Source of the DNA: Paenibacillus uliginis N3/975
GTDB taxonomy: Bacteria > Bacillota > Bacilli > Paenibacillales > Paenibacillaceae
Reading direction: 5' to 3'
Assembly (NCBI RefSeq): GCF_900177425.1
Contig: NZ_LT840184.1
Location: 1,763,487-1,827,486 of the forward strand
DNA length: 64,000 bases
Part shown: in pieces, positions 8,721 through 17,470 of the stretch
Numbering within the stretch: the first letter of the stretch is position 1
Layout of the letters: every line of letters begins with the position of its first letter
The notes under the pieces: model-generated
Seen by the model: the letters and a program-made list of their open reading frames with translations, nothing else
Database searches by the model: none
What the model was told of the DNA's origin: nothing
Made by a program: the position numbers and the translations under genes

Positions 8721-9816
8721 ACAACTCGCTAAAAATCTCATTCAATATTCGGTGAAGCTACAACAAGGAGAAAAGATACTAATTGAAGTAGATGGTTTGG
8801 AAATTCCTTTAGCTCAAGAATTGGTGAGACAGGCGTATCGTGTCGATGGGGTTCCATTTCTTTTAATAAACAATCATGAATTATTAAGAGAAATATTAAA
8901 AGATTGTACCGAGGAACAATTAAAAGCAATGGCATCATACGACTTAAACAGAGTTAACGATATGCAAGCCTATATACTCATTAGAGCCGGGGAGAATATG
9001 AGTGAATTAAGTGGTATTAGTCCTGAGAAGATGGCGTTGTATCGAAAGCATTATTCCCAGCCTATCAATGGCAGACGTTATAATCATACGAAATGGTGCA
9101 TTCTTCGTTATCCGAATCATGCGATGGCTCAACAGGCGAACATGTCAACTGAGGATTTTGAGAATTTGTACTTTAACGTATGCAATTTGGACTATTCAAA
9201 AATGGATAAAGAGATGGATAATCTAGTTGAGCTTATGGATCAAACAGATAAAGTTAGAATTAAGGGTGTAGGAACAGATTTAACCTTCTCGATCAAGGGC
9301 ATGCCTTCAATTAAAGATGCAGGAATCATGAATCTTCCGGATGGAGAAGTATATACAATGCCGGTTAAAGAATCTGTCAACGGAGTGATTTCGTATAACA
9401 CACCTTCTTTAAAAGAAGGCTTTACTTACGATAATATTTGTCTTGAAGTCAAGGATGGTAAAATTATTAAAGCTACCGCAAATGACTCATATCGAATTAA
9501 TAAATTACTGGATACTGATGAAGGTTCAAGGTATTTTGGTGAATTTGGAATAGGTCTTAACCCTTATATTGAAAATGTAATGAAAGATACTTTGTTCGAT
9601 GAAAAAGTATGGGGAAGTTTCCACCTCACTCCTGGATGTGTTCCTCTTGGTTCACCTGGAAATGAAAATTGGTCCGAACTTCACTGGGATATTGTTAATA
9701 TCCAAAGGCCGGAATACGGCGGAGGAGAAATATGGTTTGATGATATTTTAATCCGAAAAGACGGGTTGTTTATTCCTGAAAAATTACAGGGATTAAACCC
9801 AGAGAACCTAAAGTGA
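8701..9816 (+). CDS. Aminopeptidase, peptidase family M29 (AmpS/PepS-like)
   Basis: Full-length (371 residues) M29 metallo-aminopeptidase. Recognisable blocks are 'KLQQGEKILIEVDGLEIPLA' at the N-terminus, 'NLPDGEVYTMPVKESVNGVI' with the metal-binding Glu residues, 'EFGIGLNPYI', and the C-terminal 'NENWSELHWDIVN' with metal-binding His and Asp. The enzyme is cytoplasmic and trims N-terminal residues from peptides using two metal ions. It overlaps the preceding GNAT gene by 20 bases. Nothing is missing. Confidence 0.9.
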   Translation: MKDPRIEQLAKNLIQYSVKLQQGEKILIEVDGLEIPLAQELVRQAYRVDGVPFLLINNHELLREILKDCTEEQLKAMASYDLNRVNDMQAYILIRAGENMSELSGISPEKMALYRKHYSQPINGRRYNHTKWCILRYPNHAMAQQANMSTEDFENLYFNVCNLDYSKMDKEMDNLVELMDQTDKVRIKGVGTDLTFSIKGMPSIKDAGIMNLPDGEVYTMPVKESVNGVISYNTPSLKEGFTYDNICLEVKDGKIIKATANDSYRINKLLDTDEGSRYFGEFGIGLNPYIENVMKDTLFDEKVWGSFHLTPGCVPLGSPGNENWSELHWDIVNIQRPEYGGGEIWFDDILIRKDGLFIPEKLQGLNPENLK

Positions 9817-9837
9817 AGATGTCGGCACAGCTTCTTT

Positions 9838-10616
9838 TTGATAATATCGGAGCTGTGTGGAGAGATTACAGGGAAAATCCACGGATTATCGAGGATTTAT
9901 TCCCCTAGCAGTAAGGGCACGACACGTCATGACTGGACTGATAATTTTTACTTGAAGAACATGAGCAAGTTCATACCCTCTAGCCAAACTGATGTTTATA
10001 AAAGCTTCGGTCAACTTAAGGTAAAAGTAAATAATATAGATAAAGAAAAAAGTTACGGTTTAATACATGGGGACATAAGGGAACTTATAGTTTACATTGG
10101 CATGTATCGCAGCTTTGATTTTATTGACACTCCCACCCCTAAAGGGGCAAGTCTGCTGGCGCAGATAGGATTCTTGAGTAGTTAACGCCCTCAATCCATT
10201 TCTGTTTTGGACAACTCTCAAGTTTAGGGCGTGTCATCGCCCCTCCTAAGACAGTGCATATAGCATCTTAGGCTCTCACCCTGTTACCAGATGAGACAGG
10301 TTGTTTGCTCAAATGTTTTAGCGTCTTGTTCTTGACGACTTCATACATTTTACGTGGCGAAAGAGTTAGTCGCCACAACCCCATATGTATACTATTTTCA
10401 AAGAGCGAGCATACGTTCACTATACCCTAACTGGCAGTGTAGGACAATTAAGCTGTCTAATGACAGCCCTTGCCCTAAGCCGATTCATCCCATGCCTAAA
10501 GGCTAAGGCTTTTTCGACTAGAATCTGGTAATTTAAATGATTGGACTAGTACATATCTTAATGAGAGTAGAAGAAGATTAGAGAAAGGACTACCGATAGT
10601 TAGTAATGTTTTTTAG
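9838..10616 (+). pseudogene. APH-family phosphotransferase remnant interrupted by a mobile-element relic
   Basis: The left piece (9838-10123) reads 'ELCGEITGKIHGLSRIYSP', 'WTDNFYLKNMSKFIP' and 'SYGLIHGDI', which is the run-up to and start of the APH Brenner motif. The N-lobe is missing, and the reading frame degenerates after HGD. It runs into an IS-like end at 10124. The right piece (10530-10616) reads 'NLNDWTSTYLNESRRRLEKG' and stops at 'PIVSNVF', which resembles the C-terminal helix of the same family. I infer one gene, truncated at its 5' end and split by the element at 10124-10520. The identity of the right piece is less certain than that of the left. Confidence 0.55.
10124..10520 (-). 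mobile_element. IS200/IS605-like relic without transposase (MITE-like)
   Basis: Read on the - strand, the segment opens with a hairpin (GCCTTTAGGC) followed by ATGGGATGAATCGG and ends with a hairpin CCCCTTTAGGGG then TGGGAGTGTCAA. As I recall them, both ends are the usual subterminal palindromes of IS605-group elements in Firmicutes. No tnpA or tnpB frame remains in the 400 bases. Its inner sequence has further stem-loops (for example GTGGCGACTAACTCTTTCGCCAC at 10353-10375), as expected for a structured omega-type RNA region. Its position inside an APH remnant fits insertion followed by internal deletion. Named from end structure only. Confidence 0.45.
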
Positions 10617-10703
10617 GTGGTTATATGTAACAGTGTATTCACGCTTTTGGACTTACCCCTCTTGGTTGCTGTATGTATAATAAAGGAAGAATAACAGTCG
10701 ACA

Positions 10704-10758
10704 AGCGCCCCAGCCTAAGATAAGAGTTATCTAGGGCTACTGGGGCGCTAATCTTTTT
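10704..10758 (+). terminator. Strong nested hairpin with T-run
   Basis: Outer arms AGCGCCCCAG and CTGGGGCGCT pair perfectly. An inner stem AGATAA-GAG-TTATCT sits within them, and CTTTTTC follows. It reads as a rho-independent terminator on the + strand, but no intact gene lies upstream. The remaining gap 10616-10828 holds only this and the promoter region of the next gene. Confidence 0.65.
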
Positions 10759-10828
10759 CGAAAATTGCACGAGAAAATATATAAATACATTCGATGATAG
10801 TTTAAAAGTTTATATAAGGAGGTCTTTT

Positions 10829-11930
10829 ATGAAAATGATTCATTTAGGCATGATAGGCAGCGGGCATGTTAGTAATCGATATTTTGAGCAGGCGTCCAAA
10901 TTAGAAGGAGTACGTTTTGCTGCAGTTTGCTCAAAACACTTGGAAAATGCGGAGAAGAAGGCATCAATCTATGGAGTCCCAAGTTGGTACGATGATTATC
11001 GGGTCATGATGGATAGTGAGGAGCTTGATGCTCACACCGCATTCCATGCACACGGAGCCGGTGCTTGCTGCCCTAGAGCGAGGGTTGAATGTTCTTAACG
11101 AGAAGCCCATGGCTACCAATTTTGAGGATTGTAAGCGGATGGTATCCCTTGCTGAGGAGAAAAATGTCATCTTCATGAGTTTACCGTTTGATCTGAATCC
11201 CGCTTTTCTGGCGGCCTCAGAATATGTTGATGAACGATATATCGGAAAAATCACGGGAGCCGAGGCGCAACTTTCCCTTCCGGGACCATGGCGTGACAAC
11301 TGGTATTATGATAAATCAATATCCCATGGAGGGGCCGTGCTTGATTGCTTGGTATATCCGATTAGCCGACTAATTTGCTTGTTAGGACCGGCTGTAAGCG
11401 TTATGGCAGAAGTAAACACCTTAATCCCGAATCGTATTGTCGGTGATGGTAAGAAAGTGTGTAGTGATGTGGATGATAATGTGTCCATAATCCTCCAGTT
11501 TGCGGGAGGACAACATGCGGTTATTCGCTCATTATGGGGACTGTCGTTCAAACAGAATAATACAATTATTTATGGACGTAACGGGACTATAGCTTTGAAT
11601 GATAGTGGTTATCCGCTGGTTATCCATACATTAAGAGAATGTATACCAGATTCAGAACAAGTCAATTGGCGTGGGATCGAGAATTGTTATGTCCCACAGG
11701 GTAAGCTTTCTAAGCAAAAAAATGAGAGTGTTATTTCCCATTTTGTTCACTGCCTTAGAACCGGGGAACAGCCGGTACAATCGGCTAAGCAGCAGCTGCA
11801 CGTATACGAGATTATGTTCGGTGCATATCAATCAGCGGAAGCTGGTCAGCGTTACCCATTAACGACCACCTTTACTCCGTGGACTAAAGTGGATTCCCTC
11901 ATATTTGATACTCGTAGTCGTTATATATAA
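10829..11930 (+). pseudogene. Gfo/Idh/MocA-family oxidoreductase with a small deletion and frameshift
   Basis: The first frame gives the Rossmann start ('IHLGMIGSGHVSNRYFEQA' and 'AAVCSKHLENAEKKA') up to 'DSEELDA' at about 11030. The protein continues in the next frame at 'LTPHSMHTEPVLAALERGLN' and 'EKPMATNFEDCKRMV', then runs to a full-length C-terminus at 11930. Relatives have a strand of about four residues ('aVvi.TP..H') between these two pieces. Roughly 10 bases are therefore deleted, which removes beta-strand 4 and shifts the frame. An AAGGAGG site precedes the ATG. These enzymes oxidise sugars or polyols with NAD(P). Loss of a core strand makes it non-functional even if the frame were repaired. 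Confidence 0.8.
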
Positions 11931-11983
11931 TAGATTTAAGAAGAGCTCGAACAACAAACGACATGAATGGGGATCTGGTCTGA

Positions 11984-12511
11984 ATGCCAAATGAGATAAA
12001 TCACAAGATACTGACGATGAGCATGGTTCAAGATGGGGATAGGATACTGCTAATGAACCGTCCGAATCATTTAGGGTTCCCAGGATATATTGCACCAGGC
12101 GGAAAAGTCGATTTTCCAGAAAGTATAGTAGATGGAGCAATTCGAGAGGTAAAAGAGGAAACAGGCTTAATTGTAAAAGACATCATATATAAGGGACTAA
12201 ATTAATTCTGCGAAATTAATTCTGGACTTCGTTACATGGTCTTCAATTATTTGGTAACTTCATTTGAGGGCGATCTTCTTACAAACCCTCCAGAAGGGGA
12301 ATTGATGTGGGTCAGCAAGGATCAACTCCATGAACTTCCTATGCAGGATTGGTTTCGAGAAAGAATACCATTGTTTTTCAGACCAGGAATATTCGAAGTA
12401 AGTACGATATGGGATAAAAATAAGGATATCGAATTGAATAAAACCATTAAGCATTATATCGAGAGCGAAATCAAAGAAAATCGGTGGGACATCGTTAACA
12501 CTGGAATGTAA
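11984..12511 (+). pseudogene. NUDIX hydrolase with one in-frame stop codon
   Basis: Codons before and after the TAA at 12203-12205 are in the same frame and form one NUDIX domain. The N-terminal part has the Nudix box 'GGKVDFPESIVDGAIREVKE' followed by 'ETGL' near residues 35-60. The part after the stop continues 'FCEINSGLRYMVFNYLVTSF' to 'VSKDQLHELPM' and a C-terminal helix. Relatives usually have an acidic residue at this position, so a single G-to-T change (GAA to TAA) explains the stop. The family hydrolyses nucleoside diphosphates linked to another group, for example 8-oxo-dGTP. The rest of the gene looks undamaged, so the loss is recent. Confidence 0.8.
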
Positions 12512-12551
12512 TATCAGCCAAAAAACCTTAGAAAAGGAAGAGTGTATAGCT

Positions 12552-13172
12552 ATGAAGGTGGTTACTACTCTCGAGCATTATGAATTGCTGATTGACGAGG
12601 GAAATGATCCTGTGCAAGATCCTCCATTACTACAAGCTTATATGAACAGATGGGATGGTGACATTTTTTTCGAGGCATTAAAAGCTGAGAACAAGGTCGT
12701 ATTAGATGTGGGAATTGGAACGGGCAGAATAGCTAAATCGGTTTTGAATGCAGGATGTCAGTTTCTTGTTGGAATTGATATTTCACCAAAGAGCTTAGAA
12801 AGAGCTAGGTCTAATCTAAGTATGTTTTCAAACATGAAGCTTGAACTGGCAGATGCACATCAATTTATTCGCCCCAATACCTTTGATGCAGCCTATAGTG
12901 TATTGACTTTTTTACACATAGAGGACAAAGAGAAAGCACTAAAAAATATATACAATTCGCTTAAAAATAATGGATCATTTGTGTTGTCGGTTAGTAAAGA
13001 CGATGAGTGGTTTGAATGTGGTAGTAGGAAATTAAAGCTTTATCCGATCGATGTGGATGAATATGTACGTCTTTTTCAATCAACAGGGTTTCAAATCCAG
13101 TCGATTCAGGAAACTGAAAGTAAATATGCGACAATTATTAAAGGTAAGAAGAAGGACCAAATCAATGGGTAG
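12552..13172 (+). CDS. Class I SAM-dependent methyltransferase
   Basis: A 206-residue Rossmann-fold methyltransferase. Motif I is 'VLDVGIGTGRIAKSVL' near residue 53, followed by the acidic end of beta-2 in 'LVGIDISPKSLERA'. Motif II/III appears as 'LELADAHQF' and 'FDAAYSVLTFLHIEDKEKAL'. Substrate unknown. It is followed by the DUF4375-like gene after 19 bases, so they may share a transcript. SD-like AAAGGAAGAG lies upstream of the ATG. Confidence 0.83.
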   Translation: MKVVTTLEHYELLIDEGNDPVQDPPLLQAYMNRWDGDIFFEALKAENKVVLDVGIGTGRIAKSVLNAGCQFLVGIDISPKSLERARSNLSMFSNMKLELADAHQFIRPNTFDAAYSVLTFLHIEDKEKALKNIYNSLKNNGSFVLSVSKDDEWFECGSRKLKLYPIDVDEYVRLFQSTGFQIQSIQETESKYATIIKGKKKDQING

Positions 13173-13191
13173 ACTGATCTTAAGGAGTGTG

Positions 13192-13761
13192 ATGAACATC
13201 AAGGATTTGATAAATAAATTACTACCTGTCGACAGGCTTTCAATGATGTCAGGGGAGGAGATTGTTGAGCATATTGCTCTCCATATTTATAAAGATCATT
13301 TTAGTGACAGAAGAGAACATTTCGAACAACTTCCTGAAGTGTTAAGAGATATCATACTTGTTATTGACTTGGATACTGAGTTGAATATGAATGGAATTAC
13401 TGGTTACTTAGAAAATTCTAGCGGCTGCTATTTCGAGGAAACCATGGAGACCTTAGAAAGAATCCAATTTCGTGAGGATCTAAATATAATGAAGAAAATT
13501 AAGACGGTTTTAATGACAAACGGAATTAGCCTGCAAAAATTAAGGGGGAATCGGAGTAGTCTGACTGAATATCAGATATCCAATTTTTTAGAAACACATG
13601 GCCGGACCATAAGCGATGTTATGGATTTGATTGAAACTGAAGCCGAACAATTGTATCTCTATCATGAAGAAAATAATATTTTTGAGTATCTGTTCAAGTA
13701 TGTTGAAGCCAATAAAGATAAATTGATACTCACATCTAAAACCTTAAAGGATGGTAAGTAA
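13192..13761 (+). CDS. DUF4375-like (DMP19-type) protein
   Basis: About 189 residues. The core 'LPEVLRDIILVIDLDTELNM' followed by 'NGITGYLENSSGCYFEETME' matches the pattern of the DUF4375 family, in which a helix ends in 'd.ev.nGG...y..Ns.g' and a second helix starts 'eal..l'. Biological role unknown. The ATG at 13192 is preferred because TAAGGAG lies eight bases before it; upstream starts would overlap the methyltransferase gene by more than 100 bases. Confidence 0.6.
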   Translation: MNIKDLINKLLPVDRLSMMSGEEIVEHIALHIYKDHFSDRREHFEQLPEVLRDIILVIDLDTELNMNGITGYLENSSGCYFEETMETLERIQFREDLNIMKKIKTVLMTNGISLQKLRGNRSSLTEYQISNFLETHGRTISDVMDLIETEAEQLYLYHEENNIFEYLFKYVEANKDKLILTSKTLKDGK

Positions 13762-13785
13762 ACATATTGCCCGCTTAGATGAAAA

Positions 13786-13857
13786 ATCCCCTCCGATCAA
13801 CAGTCTTTGAACTCATCATAACATGAGATCTTTTTATACTGTCTACCATGAGGGGAT
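13786..13857. terminator. Bidirectional terminator with nested stems
   Basis: Outer arms ATCCCCTC and GAGGGGAT enclose a smaller hairpin (CTCATCATAACATGAG followed by ATCTTTTT). The structure lies between the DUF4375-like gene and the convergent RidA gene. Confidence 0.65.
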
Positions 13858-13890
13858 AATATCATATAGTCACTTTTTGGACTTTAAAAA

Positions 13891-14295
13891 TCAACCTGCA
13901 GCCCAAACATCTAATTCGATTTTTAATTCAGGTAAACCTAATCCCTTAACATAAGCAATCGTCATAGAAGGATGTGTGGTACCGAATACTCTATCCCATA
14001 TTTCATAGAAATGATCCCAATCAATTTCTTCTGTGGCCCAAATGTTGATTTTAATTACATGATCAGGAGTCAACTTTTGAGAAGAAAGGATTGCAACAAT
14101 ATTGTTCATTGTATTTGTTACTTGTTGATTAAAATCTGTGGGGATATCATTGTTTTGATCGATACCAATTTGACCGGAAAATACATACATTTCAGCATTT
14201 CTACTTATTTTTGTTACATGACTATAGTTTCCAACAGGTTTTGCTATATTTTCTGGATTATATCTTTTAACTACATTATTATTTAAGTTCATCAT
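13891..14295 (-). CDS. RidA/YjgF family protein
   Basis: A 134-residue Rid-family protein. It has 'YVFSGQIGIDQNNDIPTDF', the helix 'QVTNTMNNIVAILSSQKL', and the C-terminal 'MTIAYVKGLGLPELKIELDV'. RidA enzymes deaminate reactive enamines or imines formed by PLP enzymes. Canonical RidA has an arginine in a 'P.RT' motif just before the last strand. Here the matching position reads 'THPSMTIAYV', so that residue is missing and this is more likely an Rid subgroup without imine deaminase activity. GGAGACTTT lies upstream of the start. Confidence 0.85.
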   Translation of the reverse strand: MMNLNNNVVKRYNPENIAKPVGNYSHVTKISRNAEMYVFSGQIGIDQNNDIPTDFNQQVTNTMNNIVAILSSQKLTPDHVIKINIWATEEIDWDHFYEIWDRVFGTTHPSMTIAYVKGLGLPELKIELDVWAAG

Positions 14296-14408
14296 TTGTA
14301 AAGTCTCCTTTTAAATAGAAAATACATAACCTATGGAAATGTTATATATTTTTACTGTTTTTTAATACTTCTTAACTTTAGACGGACTTATCCCGTCAGA
14401 AATTAATT

Positions 14409-14474
14409 CTAGAAAAAAACAGCAGTAGAATACCCAATACCGAAAGATAAATATTTAATCGATCTCTTTTTCAT
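14409..14474 (-). CDS. Possible 21-residue peptide
   Basis: A very good AAGGAGGGA site is followed, seven bases later, by an ATG and the short frame 'MKKRSIKYLSFGIGYSTAVFF'. The sequence is basic then hydrophobic, like the start of a signal peptide. It may be a small membrane peptide or the 5' stump of a lost exported protein. The rest of the gap 14296-14636 shows no other gene. Confidence 0.3.
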   Translation of the reverse strand: MKKRSIKYLSFGIGYSTAVFF

Positions 14475-14636
14475 CAGATATTCCCTCCTTCATATTTAAA
14501 AGTAAAATGACATACAGCAAGATGTTAACATTAACTCAAGAAAAATGATAGTATAACTTCTATTTATCTTGCATAAATCGGATAGTCTTAACTTGTTTAA
14601 CTACCTGGTCGTTTGGATGTGAGCAAGTCTCTAATG

Positions 14637-15164
14637 CTAAATTACTTTGTAACTCAATGAAACGATTTGTCCGATCTTCTCCATATGAGTTAATTGAAAA
14701 GTACTTAGTATGGTTCCTTTTGGAAACAGTGGGATACCTTCTCCGAGTACTTTCGGAATGACAGCGATGTAAAGTTCATCAAGCAATTTTGCTTCCAAAA
14801 AAGCAGATACAAGTTGTCCTCCTCCTACAAGCCAAACGTCTCCATCCGATTCGTGCTTTAACCTTGGAATAAGAGTATCTATAGCCTCATCCGTATACAT
14901 AATATGCGGGGCAGGGGCTTGCTTCGATCTCGACAGGACGTAGCATGGTTTGTTGGCATAGGGGAAGTCATCACTGAGCTTTAGCACTTCTTCATACGTG
15001 AGTCGCCCCATTACGACCGTACCTACCGTATTATAAAATTCACCATATCCATTATCCTGTCCGTCCCCTTCGACATCAAACAGCCAATCGACGGAACCGT
15101 CGGGTTTGGCGATATAACCATCCAAACTCATGGCGATGTACAGTACTATTTTATTATTGTTCAT
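14637..15164 (-). CDS. Dihydrofolate reductase-like (RibD C-terminal type) protein
   Basis: A 175-residue protein of the YyaP/RibD-C reductase family. It has 'IVLYIAMSLDGYIAKPDGSV' at the N-terminus, 'GTVVMGRLTYEEVL' near residue 50, and 'DVWLVGGGQLVSAFLEAKLL' near 110, the NADPH-binding glycine motif. True substrate unknown. It is transcribed divergently from the YafY-type regulator 75 bases away, which makes it a likely target of that regulator. Confidence 0.85.
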   Translation of the reverse strand: MNNNKIVLYIAMSLDGYIAKPDGSVDWLFDVEGDGQDNGYGEFYNTVGTVVMGRLTYEEVLKLSDDFPYANKPCYVLSRSKQAPAPHIMYTDEAIDTLIPRLKHESDGDVWLVGGGQLVSAFLEAKLLDELYIAVIPKVLGEGIPLFPKGTILSTFQLTHMEKIGQIVSLSYKVI

Positions 15165-15238
15165 TTATCAATCGCTCCCTTCTAAGGATTATGATACATT
15201 ATAACTACGACAAAAAATGACGTAATTAGGTGAGGGAA

Positions 15239-16144
15239 ATGAATGATCGAAGACTTACGATAATGCGATTATTAGATTCGAGGAAAAAATTCACTGCCCG
15301 TGAACTGGCTGAACGATTTAATGTATCGGTACGTACAATTCAACGTGACCTGGATTATTTGCAGCAGATGGGTGTACCTCTTTATACAGAGGTAGGTGCA
15401 CACGGGGGATATCGTGTTCTGCCGAACAGAATTTTGCCGCCACTTCAACTTACACAGCATGAGGCGTTTGGTTTATTTATGATGATTGAATATTTGGAAA
15501 AAGTCCCCGACTTTCCATATGGATCGATTCGTGCCCATTTAGCAGAACATTATTTTTCAAGTTTACCCAGCGATGTACAAGATATGATTATTCGCATGAG
15601 ACAGCACATTACATTTCATCAATATCATTCGGTACAGCCAGAGTCACTGACAACGAAAATATTAAGTGCATCAGTTGAAAAAAGAGAGATTGAATTTTTG
15701 TATTCATCCCGCAGCGGAACGAAGAATGTGAAAGCTTATCCGATTGGCATCTATTATGAGCATGGATATTGGTACATGCCAGCTCTGAAACATGAACGAG
15801 TGTTATTGTATCGTGTAGATCGGATGCAGAAGGTAGGTACACTTAATCGATCGGACAATTCTATTCCGACCCTTAAAGAGTGGTTAGACTCAGAGGATAA
15901 AAGAGAAAGTGTAGAAGTGGTGTTGCAATTTACCGACTTTGGAGCAAGGCTCGCAGGATCGGAACCTCTATTTAATTCCCTTCAACACAACGAATGGCGA
16001 GGCCAAGTTCCTCCAGAAGAGTTTCCATTTATAGCACGAAGATTGCTCTCCTATGGTCCCGAAGCAAAGGTTATCGCCCCAAGACAATTGCAAGAGTTAA
16101 TAATGGAGATGTTGAAGAGTAGTTTAAGTCAGTATCATCAGTAA
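15239..16144 (+). CDS. YafY-type transcriptional regulator (HTH_11 plus WYL domain)
   Basis: About 301 residues. The N-terminal winged helix-turn-helix reads 'FTARELAERFNVSVRTIQRD' then 'LDYLQQMGVP', residues 17-45. The WYL ligand-binding domain spans roughly 140-220 ('AVEKREIEFLY' in near form, then 'AYPIGIYYEHGYWYMPA'). WYL proteins sense nucleotides or DNA ends. The ATG at 15239 follows a TAGGTGAGGG site; a GTG at 15230 is inside that site. It faces the dihydrofolate-reductase-like gene across a short shared promoter region (15165-15238). Confidence 0.86.
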   Translation: MNDRRLTIMRLLDSRKKFTARELAERFNVSVRTIQRDLDYLQQMGVPLYTEVGAHGGYRVLPNRILPPLQLTQHEAFGLFMMIEYLEKVPDFPYGSIRAHLAEHYFSSLPSDVQDMIIRMRQHITFHQYHSVQPESLTTKILSASVEKREIEFLYSSRSGTKNVKAYPIGIYYEHGYWYMPALKHERVLLYRVDRMQKVGTLNRSDNSIPTLKEWLDSEDKRESVEVVLQFTDFGARLAGSEPLFNSLQHNEWRGQVPPEEFPFIARRLLSYGPEAKVIAPRQLQELIMEMLKSSLSQYHQ

Positions 16145-16166
16145 GTACTAGAGTGGAGGATTAATA

Positions 16167-16613
16167 ATGATCAACGAAATTGTTCCTTATCAACAAAATT
16201 ATCATGAAAAATTGGTGGATATTTGGTATCGTGCTGTGGTTCTTACCCACACTTTTTTGTCCGAAAAAGACATTCAATTTTATCATCATATCGTTCAAAA
16301 TGAAGCATTACATGAAGTGGAAATTTGGGTAGAAGTGAATGGGAATAACGAACCGATTGGGTTTATTGGGCTTAATGGTAGTAAAATAGAGATGTTATTT
16401 GTCGACCCTAATTACCACGGACAGGGAATTGGTAGTCGATTACTAAAAAACACTGAAAAATTGAAAGGTAGCCACCTCGAAGTTGACGTCAATGAGCAAA
16501 ATGAGGGGGCGCGAGCTTTTTATAAACGGTATGGATTTGTGCAAACAGGACGATCAGAATTAGACGGAACAGGTCGGCCATTCCCCTTACTTCATCTAGA
16601 ACTAAAAAGTTGA
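16167..16613 (+). CDS. GNAT family N-acetyltransferase
   Basis: A 148-residue acetyltransferase with 'IEMLFVDPNYHGQGIGSRLL' near residue 75, which is beta-4 and the acetyl-CoA loop, and 'VNEQNEGARAFYKRYGFVQ' near 115. The N-terminal 'IWYRAVVLTHTFLSEKDI' is typical of the YjaB/PhnO-like group. GTGGAGG upstream supports the ATG. It follows the YafY regulator by 22 bases and may be in the same transcript. Terminator downstream at 16644. Confidence 0.87.
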   Translation: MINEIVPYQQNYHEKLVDIWYRAVVLTHTFLSEKDIQFYHHIVQNEALHEVEIWVEVNGNNEPIGFIGLNGSKIEMLFVDPNYHGQGIGSRLLKNTEKLKGSHLEVDVNEQNEGARAFYKRYGFVQTGRSELDGTGRPFPLLHLELKS

Positions 16614-16643
16614 GCCAACGGAAAACGATAGAGCAATAAAAGC

Positions 16644-16683
16644 AGCGGGAGTCTTGGACTTTTTTTCGTCCTAGTCCCTCGCT
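16644..16683. terminator. Probable bidirectional terminator
   Basis: Imperfect arms AGCGGGAGTCTTGGAC and GTCCTAGTCCCTCGCT flank a T7 stretch between convergent genes ending at 16613 and 16711. Confidence 0.55.
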
Positions 16684-16710
16684 ACTTCTTTCCTTGATAC
16701 AATTCATAGT

Positions 16711-17340
16711 TTAACGATTGCCTGGTCCGAGCGGAAATGCAGACGTCAATCTGGCAAAGTCACCGGCTAAGTTTGCCAACGGCTTCCAGCTATCCACTGC
16801 TGTTTTATAATTTCCTGCATAGGCGGCGGAGTCCAGCTGCACACGTTCCACGATTCCAAGTACCAGATGATCTCCGCCCACAGGAATAATTCGATCCAGC
16901 TTAAGCTCGAAAGCGATAGGCGCTTCAAGCACCGCCGGCACATCGACGCTCTTGCAAGGCTTTGGCGTGACTCCTGCAAGTTCAAACTCATTCTTCTGCG
17001 GCCCGACATTGGCGGATGAACGATGCATCGCCTCGCCCAAAGGTTCTGAGACCATATTGATGACATACTCACCGATCTCACGAATATTGGTCAGCGTATC
17101 CTTGACTGTACCTTCCCGTTCTCCTACGCCCGGACCAATGGAAATAAGCAGTGTCGGTGGGTTGCGAGAAGCTACGGTAAAAAAACTAAAGGGCGCCAAA
17201 TTGAGAACGCCATCCTTGCTTTTGGAGGAAACCCATGCAATAGGTCTCGGTACAACCGAACCGATCATCAGCTTGTACATTTCCTGCTCGCTTAAATCGC
17301 TTGTAGTAAACTCGTTCGCATCATGCCTTGGCATAATCAT
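16711..17340 (-). CDS. Flavin reductase-like FMN-binding split-barrel protein
   Basis: A 209-residue protein with the flavin_reduct fold: 'YKLMIGSVVPRPIAWVSSKS' at residues 25-44, 'LAPFSFFTVASRNPPTLLIS' after it, and 'DHLVLGIVERVQ' near the C-terminus. Such proteins reduce FMN or use bound FMN for small-molecule reduction. The gene is divergent from the HxlR regulator at 17471, with a palindrome between them, so redox or aldehyde/quinone-type control by HxlR is likely. Confidence 0.86.
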   Translation of the reverse strand: MIMPRHDANEFTTSDLSEQEMYKLMIGSVVPRPIAWVSSKSKDGVLNLAPFSFFTVASRNPPTLLISIGPGVGEREGTVKDTLTNIREIGEYVINMVSEPLGEAMHRSSANVGPQKNEFELAGVTPKPCKSVDVPAVLEAPIAFELKLDRIIPVGGDHLVLGIVERVQLDSAAYAGNYKTAVDSWKPLANLAGDFARLTSAFPLGPGNR

Positions 17341-17425
17341 CTTCCTTTCTTAGCTGTCCGTCAGCATCCGGAACTCATATAGCACTTCGACTAACTTAAG
17401 TATAAACACGTGTCAAATATAAACT

Positions 17426-17449
17426 AGTACGCACTTTTAGGTGCGTACT
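17426..17449. promoter_or_regulatory. Perfect palindrome, likely HxlR operator
   Basis: AGTACGCAC-TTTTAG-GTGCGTACT is a perfect 9-base inverted repeat 22 bases before the HxlR start codon and in the divergent promoter region. HxlR-type dimers bind palindromes of this size, so autoregulation and control of the flavin reductase gene are probable. Confidence 0.6.
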
Positions 17450-17470
17450 TACTTTAAGGAGAGGACTCTG

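Noticed and set aside
10186..10520. CRISPR or tRNA in the non-coding stretch after the aminopeptidase
   Set aside because: There are no regularly spaced repeats and no cloverleaf. The IS605-like ends explain the hairpins better.
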